The notes beneath the pieces were generated by a model. That model was given only the letters and a program-made list of their open reading frames with translations. It did no database searches and had not been told where the DNA came from. Position numbers and translations under genes: made by a program. From positions 2,555,001-2,619,000 of the forward strand of contig NC_015703.1 of assembly GCF_000218895.1 (NCBI RefSeq): a stretch of DNA of 64,000 nt, in the 5' to 3' direction. Of this stretch, positions 34,975 to 43,569 are shown in pieces; position 1 is the first letter of the stretch; each line of letters opens with the position of its first letter. Source of the DNA: Runella slithyformis DSM 19594. Lineage in GTDB: Bacteria > Bacteroidota > Bacteroidia > Cytophagales > Spirosomataceae.

Positions 34975-36198
34975 ATGCTGCGCTTTCTGTGCTTATCGCT
35001 TTTTACCTGTCTGTCATACGTCCTGTCGGCCCAAATCGTCGTCCCTTCCCGGGTACGCGATACGATCACGGCTTTTCGGGCTGATTCGGCCGTTTTTGTA
35101 CGTACCAAAACTCCTTTGGCTTACCTGAATTACGGTTTGGGAGAAGACCGCCTCGGAGGCGCTAAGATGGGGTATATTGATTCGCTGGTACTGCTTAGGG
35201 TGACGGGCAAATACAAAGACCTGTATCGGGTACGGCTCACCCAACAACTTTCGGCTTGGATTCCGCAAACGCTTACCAAACCGGATACCAACGTACGATT
35301 GCCGGTGCAGTATTTAACAACTTCCTGGCGAGTCTCGGGCGATGCGCGTTACGACTACGTTTCCATTCCGCTTCCCGAGCGGCTGCCGTACCTCAGTCAT
35401 CAGGAAATGAAGCCGTCGCGAATCGTGGTGGATATTTTCGGCGCTACCGCCAATACCAACTGGATCACGCAACTGCGTTCGGCCAAAGAGATTGAACAGG
35501 TAGATTATGAACAGGTGGCCGACGAGCAGTTTCGCGTGGTCATTTCACTGCGTCATGCGCAGCATTGGGGCTACCGTATCGGCTATGAAGGACGGCGGTT
35601 GGTGATACGCGTGACGCATCAACCCGAAAAATTACGTCTTCGCAACCTGACCATCGCCGTAGATGCGGGCCACGGCGGCAGTAACTTGGGCGCTCGCGGC
35701 CTCCGTTCCGGCCAATTTGAAAAAGAGTTTAACCTGAGCATTGCCCGGCATTTGAAAAAAGAGTTGGAACGAAAAGGCGCGAAGGTCATCATGACCCGCA
35801 GCAACGATACACTCATCAGCAACACCGACCGGGTGCTGCGCCTTCGTGCGCTGAAACCCGACCTGCTCATCAGTATTCATAACAACGCCGCGGGCGATAC
35901 CACCAAAACCAGAGGAACCGGTACCTATTATAAGCATTTGGGGTACAGGCCCTTGAGCCAGGCGGTATTGGAGCGATTGCTGGACATGGGGCTGGCAGAA
36001 TACGGGAATGTGGGCCGTTTTAACTTTGCCCTCAACAGTCCGACCGAATACCCGAATGTGCTGGTAGAGGGCTTATTTTTAAGTCATCCTTATGATGAAG
36101 CGCTCATTTTGGAGGATAGTTACCGCAAAAAAATGGCGGTACAGATTCGAAAGGGCGTGGCCGACTGGCTGAAGCAGGTCAGGAAGCAGCGTTCGTGA
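34975..36198 (+). CDS. N-acetylmuramoyl-L-alanine amidase (Amidase_3)
   Basis: 407 residues from ATG at 34975 opening a signal peptide (MLRFLCLSLFTCLSYVLSAQ). The N-terminal 200 residues are beta-rich with an SH3-like part and an AMIN-like strand set (KPSRIVVDIFGATANTNWIT). The catalytic domain (about 215-407) has the zinc set His in VDAGHGGSN, Glu in EKEFNLSIA, His in LISIHNNAAG and the catalytic Glu in VLVEGLFLS, so it should cleave the amide between muramic acid and L-Ala in the periplasm. It starts 10 bp after the LacI gene, an odd partnership for a murein hydrolase. Confidence 0.9.
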   Translation: MLRFLCLSLFTCLSYVLSAQIVVPSRVRDTITAFRADSAVFVRTKTPLAYLNYGLGEDRLGGAKMGYIDSLVLLRVTGKYKDLYRVRLTQQLSAWIPQTLTKPDTNVRLPVQYLTTSWRVSGDARYDYVSIPLPERLPYLSHQEMKPSRIVVDIFGATANTNWITQLRSAKEIEQVDYEQVADEQFRVVISLRHAQHWGYRIGYEGRRLVIRVTHQPEKLRLRNLTIAVDAGHGGSNLGARGLRSGQFEKEFNLSIARHLKKELERKGAKVIMTRSNDTLISNTDRVLRLRALKPDLLISIHNNAAGDTTKTRGTGTYYKHLGYRPLSQAVLERLLDMGLAEYGNVGRFNFALNSPTEYPNVLVEGLFLSHPYDEALILEDSYRKKMAVQIRKGVADWLKQVRKQRS

Positions 36199-36242
36199 AA
36201 ATTGCGTAATTTTATCAGTGTTTCGGTAAATGCTTACACACA

Positions 36243-36905
36243 ATGCCTTTTCTCTATTTTATTTTGCTCCTTATGCAGTCAGCTACTCCCACGATCCACT
36301 TGGCCAAAGGCCAATCCATTGCCTTGCCGCAAACGCATTTTCGCTACGCAACCGACGGACGGGAAGCGCCCCAATCTACTTTGGTCACCCTTGCCTCTGA
36401 CGATGAATACCTTTCGGTGGAGTTTGAGTGTCGTCAAAATCCGTTTTGGCGGGAAAATACCTATACCCAACACAACACTGAGATGTGGAATCAGGAGGTT
36501 TTTGAAGTGTTTATTGCCGAAGGAGAAACGACGCCGACGCATTATTTAGAACTGGAAATAAATCCCAACAATGCCCTGTTTGTGGGTTGGATCGACAATC
36601 CTACCAAAGAAGCTCCTCAAAAACTGACGTTTGTGGACCATGATACATCGGGGATCAGGCATGAGGTAAAGGCAGAAGGAGAGACCTGGTCGGGAAAGAT
36701 GTATATTCCGTGGGCGTTATTGGGCGGCAAAAAAGCTGCCTATCGCCTCAATTTTTACCGAATCGTTTCGCTGCAATCACACGCAAACCCCGATTGGAAA
36801 TGTACCCCTGCCGATTGTGCATTTATGTGCTGGAGCCCGTCGATGAGCGGCGCTACGCCGCGCTTTCATCGCCCGGATGCCTTTGGAACCCTGTATTTGA
36901 AATAA
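36243..36905 (+). CDS. CBM9-like carbohydrate-binding protein
   Basis: 220 residues, weak signal peptide (MPFLYFILLLMQSATP). The CBM9-like sandwich is visible: DEYLSVEFECRQNPFW, then EMWNQEVFEVFIAEG (acidic calcium-binding type loop), HYLELEINPNNALFVGWI, GETWSGKMYIPWALLGG and FMCWSPSMSGATPRFHRPD. Such secreted single-domain proteins occur throughout Bacteroidota glycan loci. It starts 44 bp after the amidase stop and probably belongs to that operon; 58 bp beyond its stop is a convergent small gene. Confidence 0.85.
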   Translation: MPFLYFILLLMQSATPTIHLAKGQSIALPQTHFRYATDGREAPQSTLVTLASDDEYLSVEFECRQNPFWRENTYTQHNTEMWNQEVFEVFIAEGETTPTHYLELEINPNNALFVGWIDNPTKEAPQKLTFVDHDTSGIRHEVKAEGETWSGKMYIPWALLGGKKAAYRLNFYRIVSLQSHANPDWKCTPADCAFMCWSPSMSGATPRFHRPDAFGTLYLK

Positions 36906-36965
36906 TTCTGCCCTCTGCTTGGATTTGCTCAGATGGATTCCGGTCTTCTACATCTTATTTTAGTA

Positions 36966-37205
36966 CTAAGGGTTTGAGAAACAGGATGCTTTCTCCAAAG
37001 TAAATAAGCGTTCGGTACGCAAGAAGTTCTCTGTATCCTGCATGATTTGCAGCGTGTTTTCAGGCAACAGCCACAGACCGAAAAAAACGAGCAAAAAGCC
37101 CGTCGGCCAAACCCGCCAAATAACCTTATAAATGAGTGGAGTAAAATCCTCTATTTGGTCGACCGCTCGGTCGGCGTAAAATTCCGTTTTGGGGGAATCA
37201 GTCAT
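36966..37205 (-). CDS. Small membrane protein
   Basis: 79 residues from ATG at 37205 (a GTG one codon upstream is the alternative). An acidic N terminus (TDSPKTEFYADRAVDQIEDF) is followed by a hydrophobic segment VWPTGFLLVFFGLWLLP, then an amphipathic tail. No known family is recognised. Divergent from the GH28 fusion; the palindromic operator at 37246-37276 lies between their starts and could serve both. Confidence 0.6.
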   Translation of the reverse strand: MTDSPKTEFYADRAVDQIEDFTPLIYKVIWRVWPTGFLLVFFGLWLLPENTLQIMQDTENFLRTERLFTLEKASCFSNP

Positions 37206-37245
37206 CACGGAAAAAGGACCGGAAGATAAAAGTAAACTTTTTGTA

Positions 37246-37276
37246 CGTTGCTGCCGGCAACGTTGCCGACAACGAT
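37246..37276. promoter_or_regulatory. Overlapping LacI-type operators upstream of the GH28 fusion
   Basis: Two overlapping palindromes: CGTTGC-N5-GCAACG (37246-37262) and CGTTGCCGACAACG (37261-37274). The second, read as an 18-mer at 37259-37276, agrees with the kduD operator (reverse orientation) at 15 of 18 positions, and both are followed by TGCATAAAAAA. It lies 88 bp before the gene start. Confidence 0.75.
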
Positions 37277-37363
37277 TGCATAAAAAAATCCAAAAAATGA
37301 GTTGTTTTGTTATACATTAAGGGCTAACCTCGTACAGGTTTCGTCTTTTACTTTCCTTTTCTA

Positions 37364-39709
37364 ATGAGATCATTTTTCAGAGTTTGCCTTTTTATCACCC
37401 TGGCGGCCTTCCGTCCTGCCGATACTAAACTGACCGTTTTTCTCTGCGGCGACTCCACGCTGGCCGATAAACTGCCCGCCGACGCGCCCGAAACGGGTTG
37501 GGGCATGGTCCTGCCGGAATACTTTAACACCGATGCCGTACAGATTCAGAATCATGCGGTCAACGGTCGCAGTACCAAGAGTTTTATCACCGAAGGGCGC
37601 TGGCAAAAGGTGGTTTCGCAGGTTAAAAAAGGGGATTGGGTGTTTATACAGTTTGGTCATAACGACCAAAAAGTCGCCGATACTACCCGCTCGGCTCCCG
37701 CCCAAACGCTGTACCGTCAAAACCTGATTCGGTTTGTGAACGAAACCCGCGCCAAAGGAGGTAATCCGTTGCTGATTACGCCCGTCATGCGGCGCAAGTT
37801 TGACGAAAAAGGAGCGTTTGTAGACCAGCACGGCGAGTACCCGCAGGTGGTAAAAGACGTAGCCAAAGAGCTGAAAGTACCCATGATCGACCTGCACGCC
37901 AGAAGTCAGGCCGTGATTGAAAAGCACGGGGTGGAAGGCTCAAAAGTGCTGTTTATGCACTACGGAGGCGGTATCTATCCAAAGTTTCCCAAAGGCATTG
38001 AAGACAATACGCATTTTTCCCGTTATGGCGCGTCGGTTATGGCGAGTTTGGTGATGGAGGGCATCATGGAACTGCCGATCGACTTGAAAAGCTTTGTTAA
38101 AAAATCAGCATTTACAAACAAATATACCTATGAACTGCCGCATCATTACACGCCCGTTTTTCGGAAAGACACGTTTAACATCTGCCGTTACGGCGCAAAA
38201 GCTGACGGATTGACGGTCAACACCAAAGCCATCAGCCAAGCCATTGAAGCCTGTCATGCAGCGGGCGGCGGTACGGTATTAGTGCCGGCAGGGCTGTGGC
38301 TGACGGGGCCGATCGTATTAAAGAACAACGTCAATCTGCACATTGCGAAAAACGCATTATTGCAGTTCAGTCGCAATCATGACGATTATCCTATTGTAAT
38401 CACTACCTGGGAAGGACAGGAATCGTACCGTTGCCAGGCACCGATTTGGGGCGTGGACCTGACCAATATCGGTATTACGGGCGAGGGCGTACTCGACGGG
38501 GGCGGTGAGGTGTGGCGCGCCATCAAACGCGACAAACAAACCAATACCCAGTGGGCCAACCTGCTGAGATCGGGTGGGGTAGTGAGTGAAAAAGGAGACC
38601 TGTGGTACCCCTCGGAAAAATCAAAAAAAGGAAATAATCTGCCCAACGCGGGCCGTATACTGAACGGTATTCACCCAACGCCGACCGAATTGGAATCGTA
38701 CAAAGATTTCCTGCGGCCCAATATGATCAGCCTCACGCGCTGCAAAAATGTGCTGCTGGAAGGTGTTACGTTTCAAAATTCTCCCGCCTGGACCATGCAC
38801 CCGCTGCTCTGCGAGCATGTCAGCATCCGCAACGTGACCGTTAAAAATCACTGGTACGCCCAAAACAGCGACGCGCTCGACCTCGAATCCTGCCGCAACG
38901 GCATCGTGGAAGGCTGCACCTTCGATACGGGCGACGACGGAATCACCATCAAATCGGGGCGCGACGAGCAGGGCCGCAAGCGCGGTGTACCGACTGAGAA
39001 CTTTATCATTAAAGATTGTAAGGTCTACCACGCCCACGGCGGCTTTGTGATTGGTTCGGAAATGTCCGGCGGGGTCAGAAATATGTTCGTATCCAACTGC
39101 ACTTTCATGGGTTCCGACGTTGGCCTCCGTTTCAAAACCGCCCGCGGGCGCGGCGGGGTGGTGGAAGATATTTACGTGACCGACGTCAACATGACCGAAA
39201 TCCCCGGCGAAGCCATTTTGTTTGACATGTATTACGCCGCCAAAGACCCCGTGCCGCAGGAAGGCGAGTCCAACGAATTGCCCGCCATCAAAGCCGAGCC
39301 GTTGAACGAAGGCACGCCGCAGTTCAAAAATTTCTACCTCAAAAACATCATTTGCCGGGGAGCCGAAACGGCCATTTTGGTGCGCGGCCTGCCCGAAATG
39401 AGCATCAAAAATATCAATGTCGAAAACGCCGTCATCGAAGCCAACAAAGGCTTAGTGTGCGTGGAAGGCGAAAATATTAACCTCAAAAACGTAACGTTGC
39501 TGACCAAAGACAACACCGTGATGCAGGTGCAGAACAGCAAAAATGTAGTCTTGGACGGTATTACGTACGGGTCCGGCAAAGAAGTGTTGCTGAAGGTCAT
39601 GGGCCCTCGTTCCGATGCTCTTCGTCTGCTGAATACTGATGTGACCAAAGCTAAAAAAGACGTGGAGCTGGGGGTAGGAGTGAAGGGGAAGGTGGTGAGT
39701 AAGAAGTAA
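37364..39709 (+). CDS. SGNH esterase fused to GH28 polygalacturonase
   Basis: 781 residues, signal peptide at the start. Residues about 22-240 are an SGNH/GDSL esterase of the rhamnogalacturonan acetylesterase kind: block I CGDSTLAD (Ser31), block III FGHNDQK and block V DNTHFSRYG (Asp-x-x-His). Residues about 265-770 are a right-handed beta-helix GH28: NSDALDLESC, DTGDDGITIKSG with the paired catalytic Asp, HAHGGFVIGSEMSGG and GLRFKTARGRGG (R-x-K). One chain could therefore deacetylate and hydrolyse pectic or rhamnogalacturonan chains outside the cell. kduD/kduI products follow, and the shared operator ties it to that pathway. Confidence 0.9.
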   Translation: MRSFFRVCLFITLAAFRPADTKLTVFLCGDSTLADKLPADAPETGWGMVLPEYFNTDAVQIQNHAVNGRSTKSFITEGRWQKVVSQVKKGDWVFIQFGHNDQKVADTTRSAPAQTLYRQNLIRFVNETRAKGGNPLLITPVMRRKFDEKGAFVDQHGEYPQVVKDVAKELKVPMIDLHARSQAVIEKHGVEGSKVLFMHYGGGIYPKFPKGIEDNTHFSRYGASVMASLVMEGIMELPIDLKSFVKKSAFTNKYTYELPHHYTPVFRKDTFNICRYGAKADGLTVNTKAISQAIEACHAAGGGTVLVPAGLWLTGPIVLKNNVNLHIAKNALLQFSRNHDDYPIVITTWEGQESYRCQAPIWGVDLTNIGITGEGVLDGGGEVWRAIKRDKQTNTQWANLLRSGGVVSEKGDLWYPSEKSKKGNNLPNAGRILNGIHPTPTELESYKDFLRPNMISLTRCKNVLLEGVTFQNSPAWTMHPLLCEHVSIRNVTVKNHWYAQNSDALDLESCRNGIVEGCTFDTGDDGITIKSGRDEQGRKRGVPTENFIIKDCKVYHAHGGFVIGSEMSGGVRNMFVSNCTFMGSDVGLRFKTARGRGGVVEDIYVTDVNMTEIPGEAILFDMYYAAKDPVPQEGESNELPAIKAEPLNEGTPQFKNFYLKNIICRGAETAILVRGLPEMSIKNINVENAVIEANKGLVCVEGENINLKNVTLLTKDNTVMQVQNSKNVVLDGITYGSGKEVLLKVMGPRSDALRLLNTDVTKAKKDVELGVGVKGKVVSKK

Positions 39710-39760
39710 ATGTAAGCGCTTAGCTGATTGTTTGAAGAAAATTGAAGGTAATAGATTTGT

Positions 39761-39814
39761 AATTAATACCGTAAATGTTAAAGTTGGTCGAACATTTACG
39801 GTATTAATTTTTTA
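39761..39814 (+). terminator. Strong hairpin terminator after the GH28 fusion
   Basis: Perfect 19-bp arms 39761-39779 and 39791-39809 around an 11-nt loop, followed by T-rich sequence, 52 bp past the GH28 stop. The stem is unusually long and AT-rich for a terminator. Confidence 0.75.
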
Positions 39815-39978
39815 TAACCCAAAGGAGTACCTATTACAACCTAAACTCAGCAGTATCACCTGTTCTCACGCGAAAGTTTCGGTGAATCAGCATGGTTTCT
39901 TAGATAATTTTCTCGCTGAACAGGCAGTTTAATTCGGTTTATTTCAGTATTCTTGTTTGACTTTCAAACCCTTTGCAA

Positions 39979-40206
39979 TTGAAAAAAATAGCTTTCTTTC
40001 TCTATTTTATCATCCTAAACCAAGCTTCGGCCCAATACTGTTTCTTTAGAGATAGCAGTGGGAAAGCAGAAATGCATGAACGTATAAAAAAACCTGCTGT
40101 ATTTAAGCAAAAAAACGATTTTAATTTTGGACTTGACAATGTATGGTTTTGGATGAAAATTTCGATTACTTATTTCATCAACACCACTTTTCCTTTCAAT
40201 TCATAG
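39979..40206 (+). pseudogene. Truncated secreted protein, probable remnant
   Basis: A TTG-started frame of 75 codons opening with a convincing signal peptide (LKKIAFFLYFIILNQASAQ) but only about 50 residues after it, the last part overlapping the end of the opposite CHU_C gene. No domain is seen. A signal peptide with no mature domain suggests a gene cut short by rearrangement at the edge of the secreted-protein cluster. The rest of the 39.7-40.2 kb gap holds only the terminator. Confidence 0.3.
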
Positions 40207-42818
40207 CTATTTTGATTGATTTTGATGGAATATACGTACACCCCTGTGGGCAATGGTTCGCCATTAAAAAAGCCATCAAAGGGTTTTAGATTGTTTCCTT
40301 TCGCATAAAAAACAATGTTTCCCCAGCGGTTGTAAATACTGATTTCAGCGTCGGGGTAGGCTTCCAATCCTTTTATTTCCCAACTGTCATTGATGCCGTC
40401 ACCATTGGGGCTGAACACGTCCGGCGTATAGATGAGTTGAACCACCCACAGCGCAATGTCGTCTTCGACCACGCAGTTGTTTGGGCCTGTGGCACGCAAA
40501 CGATAGACGATACTTTCATCAGGAGTGGCCATTGGTTTGGGGCTTTGTGGGTTGTTAAGGTATAGCGGTGGTGTCCACTGATAAGTATATCCTGCACCTA
40601 AATCACCATTGAGTTTTATACGCGAACCCCGATAAACGTCACGGTCGGGGCCTAAATTGAGAACAGGAGGGGGCGTGATGACTACCGTTCTTTTGGCTTC
40701 TCCGCTCAAACAGGCTAAACTGCCGCTTACTTTATAACTGACGATGTGCGTGCCAACACCCGCTGCTTTCGGGTCAAAACTACTGCCCACTACGCCCGCG
40801 CCGCTAAACGTACCACCGATGGGACTTCCTTTTAAGACGACAGCAGCGAAAGCCGTTCCGCAAAAATTGGAAATAGAATCGAGCGTTACCGTAATTTTAT
40901 TGACCAATTCTATCTTCATCGTTGCTGCTGTATTGGTGCAACCGTTGGTGTCGGCTACGGTAAGGGCGTAGTCGCCTGCTTGGTTTATGGTGAGGGTGCT
41001 GCGGTTTTCGTTGTTTAGGTTTTGGCCGTTGCGCGTCCATTGATAAGTACGTAGATTTTGGCCGTTGGCCGTAAGTGTAAACGACGAGCCGGCGCAAAGC
41101 TGCGAACCGTTGGGGTTGCTGATGCTGACGACGGGGGAAGGGGCTTGCCCTAAAACAAAAGCTATTGAGGTAGTAGAACAGCCATTTGGTGTAGTAATCA
41201 TTACTACATAACTGCCAGTTTGTGAGGTATTTATGGTGTTGAATGTGTTATTTATTGTTTGCCCGTCGCGGGTCCATGCATAACTAAAACCCGTACCGGC
41301 AGTCGCATTGAGCGTGATGGTTGTATTGGGGCAAACTACCTGTGCAGAGGCCGTTATTTCGGCTTTAGGCGGTGTGTTAGAAACTACATTGACAGCATCG
41401 GAAAGCGCGGGACAACCTTCCGCATTGGTTACTCGTACGGCATAACTACCCGATTCGATGGCATCAAAAGTTACGTTTGTTGCCCCATTGATAACTACAT
41501 TTTCGCGCAGCCATTGCAGGCGGTTAGTGGCGGCGTTGGTAGTAGCCGAGAGTCGAACCGACCCACCTTGGCACAAGGCACCCGTTGGATTGGCGGCAGT
41601 TACGGTAGCGGTGGGCTTGGGGATAAAAGTGGGTGATAAGAAATTGGAAGTGACAGTACTGTTACAATATTTGGTATTGGTAACTCGCAACGAATACTGC
41701 CCCTCTTGGTTATTACGAACCACAAACACAGAATCGGTTGCGCCGGCAATCGGCACATTATTGCGTAGCCATTGATAAGCCCCGCCAGACGTTTGCCCAC
41801 GTATATTTAGCTGAATAAGGCTATCAGAACAAACACTTGTAGCAGAAATAACCGAAGGCTGCCTTATCTTAGAAGCAAAAATAGTAGGTGTGTTTTGGCG
41901 TGGGCAATCTTGTATAATGAGCTGAAATTCGTGATACATCTCGCTGATTTTAAGTGTATCTTGAAAGGCTACCGATTTGACAACGTAAGTGTATTTCCCT
42001 GTTTTTTGGGCTGTTCCCTGCAATAAACCACCAATGGGGGTCATAGTTATTGGATTTGTGCTGTTGCCAGTAAAATTATTGGCGGAATAACCATTCGCAA
42101 AAGGTTCTGTACTAAATGGCGGAGAACCGCCCTCTGTAATCATGTTTGCCAAATAATGTTCTACTTTGGTGATGTTACTAACTCTTCCCGGTGCCTGAAA
42201 CCATGCATAGTTTTGAAACAAAAAAGGAGTGCCTACACAAAACTGTAAGCCACTTGCACCTGATATAGTGGGTGATCTTTGAATAGTCTGCTTGGTGTAG
42301 TCTATTTTATTAATGGGACAAAAGAGTATATAATTGACCAATAAAGAGTTCGAACTGACTTGATTATCAGTTATTTCTCGACAACAAAGTGGCTCTGTTT
42401 TTACGTAGAGTTCATCATCTCGGTATGCCACAGGAACAGTATATTTACCGATATAATGAGTGTTAAAAATTTTAATGGTATCCTGTCCAGGGCAAGGTGC
42501 GGGATAATTTCGAGCATTCTTTTCAAAGACATAGGTTCTGTCCAATGTCAATGTAGCAACAGTTGAATTGTCTTTCTTTTTATAAATTCGGGCAGTCATT
42601 GTTTTAGGAAACTTTGAAAGTTCCTCAGCAGAAGTCCAATAGATGAGGCGAAATACGTATTCACGAGGAACGTTATCCCCATTTCCAGTATTACCTGTCC
42701 ATGCAAAACTGGCGTCAATGTAGCTGCCTTTTATGTTTACTCTTTCTTGCCCCAGGCTCTTTTGCCCAAAACCAAAACTTAGCATTATCACAATCACAAA
42801 ACAAACAATCGCTTTCAT
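40170..42818 (-). CDS. Giant Ig-repeat secreted protein with T9SS type B (CHU_C) sorting domain
   Basis: 882 residues from ATG at 42818 with signal peptide (MKAIVCFVIVIMLSFGFG). Residues about 320-700 are Ig/PKD-like repeats, each with a Cys near its start and a YQW or LQWLR core (GAYQWLRNNVPIAGATDS, NRLQWLRENVVINGAT, SYAWTRDGQTINN, TYQWTRNGQNLNN). The C-terminal 90 residues are the gliding-motility-associated CHU_C domain: TPDVFSPNGDGINDSWEIKG, YNRWGNIVFY, PTGVYVYSIKI, LKGKVVLMK. That marks export by the type IX system and surface attachment or release. It is last in a six-gene run with 17 bp to the gene before it; an adhesin role is inference. Confidence 0.9.
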   Translation of the reverse strand: MKAIVCFVIVIMLSFGFGQKSLGQERVNIKGSYIDASFAWTGNTGNGDNVPREYVFRLIYWTSAEELSKFPKTMTARIYKKKDNSTVATLTLDRTYVFEKNARNYPAPCPGQDTIKIFNTHYIGKYTVPVAYRDDELYVKTEPLCCREITDNQVSSNSLLVNYILFCPINKIDYTKQTIQRSPTISGASGLQFCVGTPFLFQNYAWFQAPGRVSNITKVEHYLANMITEGGSPPFSTEPFANGYSANNFTGNSTNPITMTPIGGLLQGTAQKTGKYTYVVKSVAFQDTLKISEMYHEFQLIIQDCPRQNTPTIFASKIRQPSVISATSVCSDSLIQLNIRGQTSGGAYQWLRNNVPIAGATDSVFVVRNNQEGQYSLRVTNTKYCNSTVTSNFLSPTFIPKPTATVTAANPTGALCQGGSVRLSATTNAATNRLQWLRENVVINGATNVTFDAIESGSYAVRVTNAEGCPALSDAVNVVSNTPPKAEITASAQVVCPNTTITLNATAGTGFSYAWTRDGQTINNTFNTINTSQTGSYVVMITTPNGCSTTSIAFVLGQAPSPVVSISNPNGSQLCAGSSFTLTANGQNLRTYQWTRNGQNLNNENRSTLTINQAGDYALTVADTNGCTNTAATMKIELVNKITVTLDSISNFCGTAFAAVVLKGSPIGGTFSGAGVVGSSFDPKAAGVGTHIVSYKVSGSLACLSGEAKRTVVITPPPVLNLGPDRDVYRGSRIKLNGDLGAGYTYQWTPPLYLNNPQSPKPMATPDESIVYRLRATGPNNCVVEDDIALWVVQLIYTPDVFSPNGDGINDSWEIKGLEAYPDAEISIYNRWGNIVFYAKGNNLKPFDGFFNGEPLPTGVYVYSIKINQNSYELKGKVVLMK

Positions 42819-42835
42819 AGCATCATAGTGGTGGA

Positions 42836-43546
42836 TTAGCAACTGAGAAATTCAGCAAATGCCACCGAGTGGAACACTTCACCAGGCTTGGCATGGCTTG
42901 ATAAAAACAGGTAATATTTGGCTCCGCCCATGTATTGGCCTGCTTCAACGAGCATATCAAGTAGCCCATCACCGTCAATGTCGCCTGCCACCACGACACT
43001 CGCTGGCAAACGCTCTTCAAACTTCTTCACGGCGCAGAGGAGCTGCTTGATGGGTTTGCCATTACGGACAGTAGAAATGTAAAGTTTGTAATTGGTGGTT
43101 TCATAGTAGTCTTTCTCCCATTTAGGACTTGTTTTTTTGTAACCCGTGGCCGTGATGGTGTACGTTTCTCCCATATAGTAAAACGACTTATTGAAGGCAG
43201 GTGCTATGGCTTGACTGTTATTAATAGAAAGTCCCAAAAACTTGTGGCTCTTAACGTTTTTGTTGTGGATGAGCAGTCGGCAGTTATCTCCGTTTAATGC
43301 CCTAATCTGGGTGTCGCCACTATCACAAAAGTCCTCTACTTTGTCGGTTGCAATATTGGTTGGCTTAATTGCATACACACTATTTTCGTCAAAAACCCCT
43401 ATAAACTGGATAGTTTGATGGTTTTCAGGCAAATCTTCCTCATAATAAGTAGAACCCGAAAAGTAAATCTTGATGGGGGTGTCAGTAGAGGTTTTTTGTT
43501 GGTAAAAGCAAAACAGACAGGCTAAAAATATAGTAATGAGTTTCAT
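42836..43546 (-). CDS. Secreted FG-GAP-like protein
   Basis: 236 residues with a short hydrophobic leader (MKLITIFLACLFCFYQ). Near the C terminus VAGDIDGDGLLDMLVEAG is a calcium-binding DxDxDG loop of the FG-GAP/VCBS kind, followed by KYYLFLSSHAKPGEVFHSVA. The rest has no recognised domain. Lies 23 bp from the LamG-OmpA gene and 17 bp from the CHU_C gene on the same strand, so it is co-transcribed with them. Confidence 0.75.
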   Translation of the reverse strand: MKLITIFLACLFCFYQQKTSTDTPIKIYFSGSTYYEEDLPENHQTIQFIGVFDENSVYAIKPTNIATDKVEDFCDSGDTQIRALNGDNCRLLIHNKNVKSHKFLGLSINNSQAIAPAFNKSFYYMGETYTITATGYKKTSPKWEKDYYETTNYKLYISTVRNGKPIKQLLCAVKKFEERLPASVVVAGDIDGDGLLDMLVEAGQYMGGAKYYLFLSSHAKPGEVFHSVAFAEFLSC

Positions 43547-43569
43547 GTTTGGATGGATTTTTAGTGATT

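Noticed and set aside
39732-39932. Plus-strand frame of 66 codons after the GH28 gene
   Set aside because: It reads straight through a perfect 19-bp terminator hairpin and has no start context or domain.
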